Positions 42,700-49,910 of a stretch of DNA of 64,000 bases are shown here, piece by piece; within the stretch, counting starts at the first letter, position 1; every line of letters starts with the position of its first letter. The notes below the pieces were generated by a model that had not been told where the DNA came from, did no database searches, and saw only the letters and a list, made by a program, of their open reading frames with translations. The position numbers were made by a program, and so were the translations under genes. The DNA is from Candidatus Levyibacteriota bacterium (GTDB lineage: Bacteria; Patescibacteria; Microgenomatia; Levybacterales; UBA12049): contig JAJDCG010000001.1 in the NCBI GenBank assembly GCA_029260965.1, forward strand, positions 62,001 through 126,000. The letters are read 5' to 3'.

Positions 42700-43554
42700 A
42701 TGGAATTATCAGTAAAAAAAGGCTTAACATTTTTGGATCATATTTCCGAGCTACGATCCCGTCTTTTCTGGTCCTTGTTTAGTTTTTTTATAGGTGGAAT
42801 AATCGGATTTTTATTAAACAGTCAGATTTTAGCTTTTCTTATCTCTCCTCTTAGTCAGCCACTTTTCTATTCGTCTCCAGCAGGAGGGTTTGATTTTGTT
42901 TTTAAGTTAAGTATTTTTTTTGGTTTTGTTATATCAATCCCTGTTTTTACTTACCATGTTATTAAATTTATAGAACCTGTACTCTCAGAACATTTTCATG
43001 TTTTCATCAGTCGTTTATTGATTGCATCATGTCTGCTTACAGCAAGCGGTATTTTATTTGCTTATTATCTTAGTCTTCCCGCAGCTCTTCATTTTCTAAA
43101 TCAATTTGGATCAGATAAGGTTCGCTCACTAATTTCAGCTACTGAATATTTCTCATTTGTGACGGCGTACATAGCAGGATTTGCAATTTTATTTCAACTC
43201 CCGCTTGTTTTATTTCTTATCAACCGTGTTACTCCTCTAAAACCTGGACAATTAATGAAAAGACAACAGTATGTAATACTGGTTAGTTTTATAATTGCAG
43301 CCATACTTACACCTACGCCAGATGTTTTAAATCAGACCATAATGGCTCTTCCCCTGATTGGTTTATATCAAGTATCAATTTTAATTATTTGGGTAAGTAA
43401 TTACATGGCGCATGTTAAAAAGGAACATGCAGAGGCTGCAAGTGTGTCATCGCGGAGCAGGTTAAACAGGAGTAAGCTTAGAAAGCTTAAGTTTTTTCAA
43501 AGTTCAACTAGAAAATTAAATTATCAACCATTAATCAAATCATCATACTCGTAA
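42700..43554 (+). CDS. tatC: Twin-arginine translocase subunit TatC
   Basis: A 284-residue protein with six membrane segments. FLDHISELRSRLFWSLFSF (about 11-29) has the conserved HxxELRxR motif that recognises the twin-arginine signal; FKLSIFFGFVISIPVFTYH (about 68-86) and FVTAYIAGFAILFQLPLV (about 154-171) and LTPTPDVLNQTIMALPL (about 206-222) are typical. The C-terminal ~45 residues are basic and unusually long. No tatB is seen, so this is a minimal TatAC system. Confidence 0.93.
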   Translation: MELSVKKGLTFLDHISELRSRLFWSLFSFFIGGIIGFLLNSQILAFLISPLSQPLFYSSPAGGFDFVFKLSIFFGFVISIPVFTYHVIKFIEPVLSEHFHVFISRLLIASCLLTASGILFAYYLSLPAALHFLNQFGSDKVRSLISATEYFSFVTAYIAGFAILFQLPLVLFLINRVTPLKPGQLMKRQQYVILVSFIIAAILTPTPDVLNQTIMALPLIGLYQVSILIIWVSNYMAHVKKEHAEAASVSSRSRLNRSKLRKLKFFQSSTRKLNYQPLIKSSYS

Positions 43555-43558
43555 GATA

Positions 43559-43759
43559 ATGACAAATCCTATTAAAAATATTTTAAATAAAGAAATGAGC
43601 AGAAAAGATTTTCTGAGTTATTCAGGCATGACTTTATTATCCTTTACAGGAGCTCTGACTATCCTGGGAAAGCTTGAAGATGCAGATCTTCTTAAATTCT
43701 ACAAAAAACAAACAGTTGGTTTCGGGTCAGGAAGCTATGGTGGAAAGGAGAAAACATAA
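43559..43759 (+). CDS. Small protein with Tat-like RK signal
   Basis: A 66-residue protein. MSRKDFLSYSGMTLLSFTGALTIL (from residue 13) looks like a Tat signal with RK instead of RR (S-R-K-x-F-L), followed by a hydrophobic stretch. The mature part is only about 28 residues and ends in a Gly/Ser/Tyr-rich GFGSGSYGGKEKT. It starts five bases after tatC and its stop overlaps the next start (TAATG). It is likely to be a dedicated Tat client or a membrane-bound adaptor; inference from context. Confidence 0.7.
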   Translation: MTNPIKNILNKEMSRKDFLSYSGMTLLSFTGALTILGKLEDADLLKFYKKQTVGFGSGSYGGKEKT

Positions 43760-45585
43760 TGGCACGATTACCAATACCAGGTTCAGATGATGGAACATGG
43801 GGAGATGTGCTCAATGATTTTTTATCTCAAGAGCATAATTCAGACGGAACACACAATGGAGTAAATGCAGGCTCACTCAAGACCACAGGGGCATCAGTTG
43901 TTATTTCAGGTGCAGATGCGCCAACTACTGGACAAGTTCTCAAAGCAACCAGCGCAACAGTTGCAAGTTGGCAAACGTTGAGCTCAGTTGGAACACCTGA
44001 AGTTTTAATTGCTGCTACAAACACCGCCCAGGATATAAAAGATGTAGCAGATTATACATGCGATGGAGTCAATGATGAAGTACAGATCAATGCGGCTATT
44101 ACAAGTCTTGTAACTCTTGGAGGAAGGGTAGTTCTTAGTTATGGAACTTTTACTGTCTCAGACGAGATTTTGATGAAAACAGGGGTAGAAATATCAGGGC
44201 AAGGTCCTGGGACACATGTGAAAGCATCAGGTTTTTCAGCTGGAAAAGCAATGTTTCGTCTAGCTGATGTCAATGTGCATGCTACAGGAATTTATGACAT
44301 GTTAATAGATGGAAATTTTTCGGCTGGTGGAGCGGTTGCTGGTATTGATTATGATAATACAGGTGGCGTTTTTACTGGAGGTGCAATCAGTACTAATTCA
44401 GATTGCGCTCATCGTCTGCAACGTTTGATTGTCCGAAATACAGGATCAGCTGCGACACCTCGTTATGGTTTTCGTAATATTGGTTCATTTGCGTCAAATT
44501 TTGTTAGTGACATTCGTTTTCAGCAGTGTCGTAATGGCGTATATGTTGACAGTCCAGATTCTTTTTATAGCAATCTTGAAATTTCCTCTGCTGATGGAGT
44601 GGGTTTTACTATAGCAGGCGCCAATAATCGTATCGTCAATTCCAAAGCATATTTTAATGCAACCGATGGATTTCTGATTACTGCCGGACGTAATACGTTG
44701 ACTGGATGCGAGGCTCAGGATAATGGACGTTGGGGATTGAACTTAACTGCTGGGGATTGCAATATCGCTGGGTTTATGGCTGACTCAAATCAGAAAAATG
44801 ATAATTCAGGTGGTGGTGTGCTGATTGCAAGTAGTGGGAATAATTTGATTGGACTTGATATTTTTGATCGGGCCCCATCTGGTCATACGTTTCCACAAAC
44901 AAGAGGTGTGTCATTTTCTGGTACAAGAACTAATAATGTCGTCATAGGTAGAGTTCATGTGCCTAGTGGCACAAACTATGTTGAAGGCATTACATCTGGT
45001 GCCAGCAATTTAATTGAAATTGTTACCAAACAAGGTAGTACCGCACAATCGTTAACAACAACTCGTATTAACGCTCAGGACACAAAACCTACTGGTGCTT
45101 TATTTCAAAATTTTGATCGACAACTAGCAGGTAATACGGCTATTGCTCCTACTTCGGGTACTATGCGACTGGTATCTATTTGGTTACCAGCTGGCACTCT
45201 AGTAACATCAGCTACTTTTTGTGCAGGTACAACTGCCATGTCTGGTGGTACACATGGATGGGCTGCTCTATATGATTCTTCACTTGCTTTAGTTGGATCT
45301 CAATCAGCAAATGACACAGGAATTACGTGGGCAGCTAATGCAGCAAAAACTTTTACGTTTGGCTCTACTTATACTACGACCTACACAGGACTGTATTATG
45401 TTGGGCTTTTAATGGTTGCAAGTACTATGCCAACAATGTGTGGTCAAACAATTGGCATTGGGATATCGGGCATGGCGCCTGCAATGGGGGGGAACTCAAC
45501 TACAAGTCTGACAACTACAGCGCCTAACCCTGCTGCTGCAATTTCTGGAGGTACTGCAGGCATGATCTACTGTTATGTTGGTTAA
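43759..45585 (+). CDS. Right-handed beta-helix surface protein with PGSDDGTWGD N-terminus
   Basis: A 608-residue protein. It begins with the module LPIPGSDDGTWGDVLNDFL (about 4-22) and HNSDGTHNG, without a signal peptide. A linker rich in Ala/Thr follows, then a parallel beta-helix (about 100-420) of pectate-lyase/periplasmic-repeat type (GVNDEVQINAAI; NNRIVNSKAYFNATDG; GRNTLTGCEAQDNG). The end (about 425-608) is a beta-rich Thr/Ala/Gly region with FCAGTTAMSGGTHGW. It resembles tail-fibre or adhesin-like proteins. Its start overlaps the RK-signal gene, so it belongs to the tat operon. How it leaves the cell is not obvious. Confidence 0.72.
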   Translation: MARLPIPGSDDGTWGDVLNDFLSQEHNSDGTHNGVNAGSLKTTGASVVISGADAPTTGQVLKATSATVASWQTLSSVGTPEVLIAATNTAQDIKDVADYTCDGVNDEVQINAAITSLVTLGGRVVLSYGTFTVSDEILMKTGVEISGQGPGTHVKASGFSAGKAMFRLADVNVHATGIYDMLIDGNFSAGGAVAGIDYDNTGGVFTGGAISTNSDCAHRLQRLIVRNTGSAATPRYGFRNIGSFASNFVSDIRFQQCRNGVYVDSPDSFYSNLEISSADGVGFTIAGANNRIVNSKAYFNATDGFLITAGRNTLTGCEAQDNGRWGLNLTAGDCNIAGFMADSNQKNDNSGGGVLIASSGNNLIGLDIFDRAPSGHTFPQTRGVSFSGTRTNNVVIGRVHVPSGTNYVEGITSGASNLIEIVTKQGSTAQSLTTTRINAQDTKPTGALFQNFDRQLAGNTAIAPTSGTMRLVSIWLPAGTLVTSATFCAGTTAMSGGTHGWAALYDSSLALVGSQSANDTGITWAANAAKTFTFGSTYTTTYTGLYYVGLLMVASTMPTMCGQTIGIGISGMAPAMGGNSTTSLTTTAPNPAAAISGGTAGMIYCYVG

Positions 45586-45660
45586 GCCTTATTAAGATCG
45601 GGACTCCAACACGCTTAATATTTTAGCGAACATAAATATATATAGATAAATAAATTAATA

Positions 45661-45956
45661 ATGGCACGATTACCAATACCAGGTTCAGATGATGGAACAT
45701 GGGGAGACACCCTTAACGAATTCTTATTAGTTGAGCACAACTCTGATGGCAGTCGAGATAATGCTAATACGAGCTTGGGGGTTTAGCCTTTATAGGTGGA
45801 TCAAGTGCTACTGAGCCTCCAATCAGCTCAGCGGTTTGGGTGACAAATGCATTGGTTGTGCCAAGTGGTACGACCAAAGTCAGACTAATTGATTTTTTTA
45901 AGGGTGCAGGAACTGTTAGAATTGGGCGAATGTGTATTAGAAAATCCGGAACTTAG
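45661..45956 (+). pseudogene. Frameshifted relative of the PGSDDGTWGD protein
   Basis: The first 47 bases are identical to the start of the 608-residue gene. The open frame stops at 45784-45786 after about 41 residues. Adding one G to the run GGGGG (45777-45781) restores a frame of 98 residues to the TAG at 45954-45956 (SLG-GLAFIGGSSATEPP, then VPSGTTKVRLIDFF). It is either a broken gene, a sequencing indel in a homopolymer, or a slippage-controlled gene. Confidence 0.75.
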
Positions 45957-45960
45957 TTTT

Positions 45961-47493
45961 TTAGTACAAACTATCAGTTTTTGGTCTGTATTGTAGCGCT
46001 TCAGCAATATGGTTAGGTTTGATCTCAGAATTTCCCTCTAGATCAGCTATGGTGCGTGCGAGCTTGATCATTCGATAGTAAGATCTACCTGATAAATTCA
46101 TCTTGCTGACTGCAACACGCAGGAGATTTACACACTCTTCTGTTAGTGCGCAAAAAACTTTTATATCCCTGTTAGTCAGTTCAGCATTTGATGCAATGTT
46201 TGATTTTTTATATCGCTTGATCTGTTTGTTTCGTGCAGCCTGTACTCTTTTTCTGATGCTTTTAGAGTCTTCAATTGAACCTGAATCTGCTTCAGTTAGT
46301 TTTTCTACCTTTACAGCTGGAACCTCGATATGAATATCAATTCTATCAAGAAGCGGTCCTGAGACCTTTTTTTGATAACGAAGGATTTGTGACGGCGCGC
46401 AGCTGCAGGGTTTTTGTTTATCCCCAAGATATCCACAAGGGCAAGGATTCTGAGCTGCAACAAGCATGAATTTGGCTGGAAAAGTTACCTTGCCTTTGGA
46501 TCTGGAGACAGAAACAATATTGTCCTCAATTGGTTGCCTGAGACTTTCAAGCACGCTGCGTGGGAATTCAGGAAATTCGTCAAGAAAGAGTACTCCGCGA
46601 TGGGCAAGTGTGATTTCGCCTGGTTTTGGATGAGAGCCACCACCTATGAGACCAACCAGGGAGGTTGTGTGGTGGGGTGATCTGAAAGGACGGGTTTTGA
46701 CCATTGCATCTTTACCCAGAAGACCTGCGATTGAGTAAATTTTAGTGACTTCAATCATTTCATCAAACGTAAGATCTGGAAGAATTGATGGAAAGGATCT
46801 AGCCAAAAGCGTTTTTCCAGCGCCAGGCGGGCCCTTCATTAAAATATTGTGCCCACCTGCTGCTGCTATTTCAAGCGCTCTTTTGGTTTGTTGTTGGCCT
46901 TTTATTTCACGCATATCATACTCAAAGCTCGTGTTTGAATTTTGGCTAGAAAACCTGAGGGGCTTTATGGGCTTTATTGCAGTTAGATTTGCTAGATGTT
47001 GATAAATCTCTTTAAGTGTGCTGACAGGATAAATATCAAGCTTTGTGACAATTGCTGCTTCGCGAGCATTTTCTGAGGGCAGGAAAAGTCTTTTGTATTT
47101 TTTATCTTTGGCCAATATTGCTTGATTTAGTGCCCCGTTTATGGAACGCACACGTCCATCAAGTGAAAGCTCGCCTGTGAAAATCGCATCATTAGCATCA
47201 GTTACGAGTTGGCCAGATGCCATCAGTATTCCAAGGGCAATTGGCAAATCATAAGACGCGCCTTCTTTTGGTAGATCCGCTGGCGCGAGATTAACTGTTA
47301 TTTTTTTGGCAGGAAATTCAGCGCCTGTGTTTTTGATAGCAGATCGCACTCGTTCTTTGGCCTCATCAACTGATTTATCAGGAAGCCCAACAATGGTAAA
47401 TGAGGGAAGTCCCATGGAAGCTATATCCACCTCTACCTCAATCGGTACAGCCTCAAGTCCGATAACAGCAGCGGAAATGACTTTTGCCAGCAT
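45961..47493 (-). CDS. comM: YifB/ComM family Mg-chelatase-like AAA+ ATPase
   Basis: ATG 47493 (MLAKVISAAVIGLEA) is the standard family start; a longer frame upstream is unlikely. The 510-residue protein has the N-terminal ChlI-like domain (LPSFTIVGLPDKSVDEAKERVR from about residue 28), Walker A MKGPPGAGKTLLAR (about 219-232), Walker B GVLFLDEFPEF (about 300-310) and the C-terminal domain with SGRSYYRMIKLARTIADL. ComM helps branch migration during natural transformation. Its presence suggests DNA uptake, consistent with CPR competence ideas. Confidence 0.93.
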   Translation of the reverse strand: MLAKVISAAVIGLEAVPIEVEVDIASMGLPSFTIVGLPDKSVDEAKERVRSAIKNTGAEFPAKKITVNLAPADLPKEGASYDLPIALGILMASGQLVTDANDAIFTGELSLDGRVRSINGALNQAILAKDKKYKRLFLPSENAREAAIVTKLDIYPVSTLKEIYQHLANLTAIKPIKPLRFSSQNSNTSFEYDMREIKGQQQTKRALEIAAAGGHNILMKGPPGAGKTLLARSFPSILPDLTFDEMIEVTKIYSIAGLLGKDAMVKTRPFRSPHHTTSLVGLIGGGSHPKPGEITLAHRGVLFLDEFPEFPRSVLESLRQPIEDNIVSVSRSKGKVTFPAKFMLVAAQNPCPCGYLGDKQKPCSCAPSQILRYQKKVSGPLLDRIDIHIEVPAVKVEKLTEADSGSIEDSKSIRKRVQAARNKQIKRYKKSNIASNAELTNRDIKVFCALTEECVNLLRVAVSKMNLSGRSYYRMIKLARTIADLEGNSEIKPNHIAEALQYRPKTDSLY

Positions 47494-47557
47494 AGATTTA
47501 TGATAGCAGAAAGTTTCTCTCAAAGAATGTTTTGAAACTTTTTTTCTCCAAAGTGCG

Positions 47558-47563
47558 TATAAT
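47558..47563 (+). promoter_or_regulatory. -10 box of the ECF sigma gene
   Basis: TATAAT 11 bases before ATG 47575. Confidence 0.45.
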
Positions 47564-47574
47564 AAGGGCGCGAG

Positions 47575-48096
47575 ATGGATGAGAAAAAAATAATTAATCA
47601 AATCCTGGCAGGGGATGATAAGAAATATAAATTACTTTTGGAACGTTACCAGCCAGGTCTCGTCCGACATTGTCTTGCTATGGTGCATGATCCAGAACAG
47701 GCAAACGATTTGGTGCAAGAAGCATCAATCAAAGCTTATTTTCAGCTTAAAAAGTATGACGATAAATACCGTTTTTCTACCTGGATTTATAAGATTGCAA
47801 CCAATTTAAGTCTGGATTATTTAAGAAAGAAGAAACATTTCTCTCTTGAAGATGTTTCTGATTTGAGAAGCAACATGCCAACACCGCCAGAAGAATTGGA
47901 TAAGAAGGAAGCTGTGAATTCAGTGCAAAAAGCAGTCATGAAATTACCAATAAAATATCAAGGTGTTATAAGTCTTTATTACTGGCAGGATCAAACTTAT
48001 GAAGAAATTGCACATATTATGAACGTGCCAACAAATACTATTCGTACTTGGCTTAAAAGAGCAAAGGAAAAATTAAAGGAGGAGCTGAATGGATAA
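47575..48096 (+). CDS. ECF-type sigma-70 factor
   Basis: A 173-residue sigma factor with only regions 2 and 4. Region 2: VRHCLAMVHDPEQANDLVQEASIKAYF (from about residue 30) and FSTWIYKIATNLSLDYLRKKK (about 66-86). Region 4: LPIKYQGVISLYYWQDQTYEEIAHIMN (from about 123) and the helix-turn-helix TNTIRTWLKRAKEKL (about 153-167). It directs RNA polymerase to an unknown regulon. It overlaps the next gene by eight bases, and that membrane protein is its likely anti-sigma partner. Confidence 0.92.
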   Translation: MDEKKIINQILAGDDKKYKLLLERYQPGLVRHCLAMVHDPEQANDLVQEASIKAYFQLKKYDDKYRFSTWIYKIATNLSLDYLRKKKHFSLEDVSDLRSNMPTPPEELDKKEAVNSVQKAVMKLPIKYQGVISLYYWQDQTYEEIAHIMNVPTNTIRTWLKRAKEKLKEELNG

Positions 48097-49591
48097 TCTG
48101 GATAAACTGTTGCAAAAAAATGAACTTAAGGCAAAGGCTAGAGAAAGTCTGACTGAGGATACTTTGATTTTAATTTCAGAGATAAAGTCTGTAAAGACAA
48201 TCCAAAAAAAACTGGCATTTACATTTTTTGTACTTGTTTTTATTTTTATCACCAAGTGGCTCAGTAATGATATATTATTTTTAATAAATTTAGCAATTAC
48301 AAAATACACTTTTGTCCGTTCGCAGATGTTTTTATATTTTGAAGCATTACTTGAATCTATCCCAAGGTTTCAATTTTTCGCAATTCTTTTTACCAGTATT
48401 TTATGGCTAGGATGGAAGAGGTTTGAAACTTTTATTCAGCACACTCGTATAACAAGTAAGAAAACATTTGCTATGAAAATTATGAAAATGACACCACGAC
48501 TACTTATTGCAAGTATATTATTGGTAGGTACTGTTTTGGGTTTTTCTGGATATACCTATGCTCAAAAAGAGGAACAAAAAAAACTTGAGATTTTAAAAGA
48601 ATATGTTAATGCGACCGGACGGGTAGAGCTTGATACAAACTATGAAGAGGAGTGTAAATCTTCGCTTGGTGACTATCTACAAAATCGAACTAATAAATTT
48701 GAAATTAAACAAGGATCAGGACTTAGCGCAGGAGATGCTCAGAAAATATTGGAAGCTAACTGTCTTGTCCGCAATGCAAGAATGTTTATTAAAGATAAAT
48801 TTTCAAGTGGGAAACAAAACAGCAGCAGTTATGAACATATGATATTAGGAGAGTCTAAAATTATAGAACTGTCAAAAAATACAATAACAATAGAGTTTTC
48901 AAACGTTCCAGAAAAAATTCAAATTCCTTCGGAAGAATATACTGTCACGAATAATACAAAAATATATAAAAATCAGATCTTAACCTCAAAAGAGTCACTT
49001 AAAAAAGGTGACATTGTAATAGTCATAGGTGAGCATGGTGATAGAGAAAATACCGATAAAGCATTAATAAGCAAAGAGGCGTTGGGAGTTTACGTTCTTC
49101 CAGAACAGCCTGAATTTAAATGGTATAATCCGATGTTGATTTACTCTCTTACTCAGATTCAACATTGTGAAGGTAACCCTGATGACAGATGCAGCTTTAC
49201 AGGAAGTATAGATCTTTTTCCAAGTGGTGCTGGAGAAGGAAATTTTTTTAATCCGAAATTTACTCCATTGGAGTTTCCTCCCACTAAAAATAGTCCTGTT
49301 ATAAAAGAAATTGCTGGATCGTTGATTGAAATTAACGATAAATATGTAAAAATTAAATCTTCATCAGGAAGAGAGCTTACGGTAAATTTTCAAAGCAATC
49401 CGATTGATTATTTTAATAAAAATATTTCACAAAATCATAATAATCTAAAAATAGAATTAGGTGATACGATTATGGTAAGATATGCTGAAGCACACGATGA
49501 GCATTCAGTAATTATAGAAAATAAACAGATAATGAATGCAGTTTTTGTAATAGAAGTTACATTAAAATATGATTCGGTTGAGAAGTATTAA
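48089..49591 (+). CDS. Membrane protein, candidate anti-sigma partner
   Basis: A 500-residue protein with a helical cytoplasmic N-terminus (about 1-40), membrane segments at about 42-65, 90-112 and 135-155, and a large extracytoplasmic part (about 160-500) that contains two beta-rich, OB-like segments (IIELSKNTITIEFSNV; LIEINDKYVKIKSSSG). A ribosome-binding site (AAAGGAGG) precedes the ATG, which overlaps the sigma gene. The gene order and topology are those of a transmembrane anti-sigma factor, but the N-terminus shows no known zinc anti-sigma motif. Confidence 0.7.
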   Translation: MDNLDKLLQKNELKAKARESLTEDTLILISEIKSVKTIQKKLAFTFFVLVFIFITKWLSNDILFLINLAITKYTFVRSQMFLYFEALLESIPRFQFFAILFTSILWLGWKRFETFIQHTRITSKKTFAMKIMKMTPRLLIASILLVGTVLGFSGYTYAQKEEQKKLEILKEYVNATGRVELDTNYEEECKSSLGDYLQNRTNKFEIKQGSGLSAGDAQKILEANCLVRNARMFIKDKFSSGKQNSSSYEHMILGESKIIELSKNTITIEFSNVPEKIQIPSEEYTVTNNTKIYKNQILTSKESLKKGDIVIVIGEHGDRENTDKALISKEALGVYVLPEQPEFKWYNPMLIYSLTQIQHCEGNPDDRCSFTGSIDLFPSGAGEGNFFNPKFTPLEFPPTKNSPVIKEIAGSLIEINDKYVKIKSSSGRELTVNFQSNPIDYFNKNISQNHNNLKIELGDTIMVRYAEAHDEHSVIIENKQIMNAVFVIEVTLKYDSVEKY

Positions 49592-49593
49592 AA

Positions 49594-49776
49594 TCAGCAG
49601 AATTCGCAGGATTTGGCTTTTTTCTTTGAAGATTTATCTATACTCCCACAACATTTTTCGCAGCAGTATTTTTGACCCTCTTTTGTGAATGGCTCACCTG
49701 CTTTTATTTTTTTATCGCAGTGTGAACAAACGTGAGCTTCCTGATCTGTTTTTGGTCCTAGTCCGAAAATACCCAT
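49594..49776 (-). CDS. Small Cys-rich metal-binding-like protein
   Basis: A 60-residue protein with nine cysteines: HVCSHCDKKI (about 15-24), KYCCEKCCG (about 36-44) and CEFC at the very end. The pattern of C-x2-C pairs suggests binding of zinc or another soft metal, similar in style to TRASH/metallothionein-like proteins. It sits next to a P-type cation ATPase on the opposite strand. I cannot assign a family. Confidence 0.7.
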   Translation of the reverse strand: MGIFGLGPKTDQEAHVCSHCDKKIKAGEPFTKEGQKYCCEKCCGSIDKSSKKKAKSCEFC

Positions 49777-49855
49777 ACCATTAACTTACTACAGATTTGA
49801 TTTGGTTGTCAAATAAGGTGGCTTTTTTGATAAACTGGAATAGTCCAGGAAATAA

Positions 49856-49898
49856 AAATCCGAAGCACGAAATCCTAAATTCGAAACAATTTCAAAAT
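49856..49898 (+). repeat. CGAAAYC-type heptameric repeat, copy C
   Basis: CGAAGCA, CGAAATC, CTAAATT, CGAAACA (49861-49888) with A-rich flanks. It matches copy B at about 36 of 43 positions. It ends just before the P-type ATPase start. Confidence 0.85.
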
Positions 49899-49910
49899 TT
49901 AAAAATCCAA

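Noticed and set aside
43759..45585. Beta-helix gene as part of a prophage tail
   Set aside because: No capsid, terminase, portal or integrase genes nearby; the context is the tat operon.
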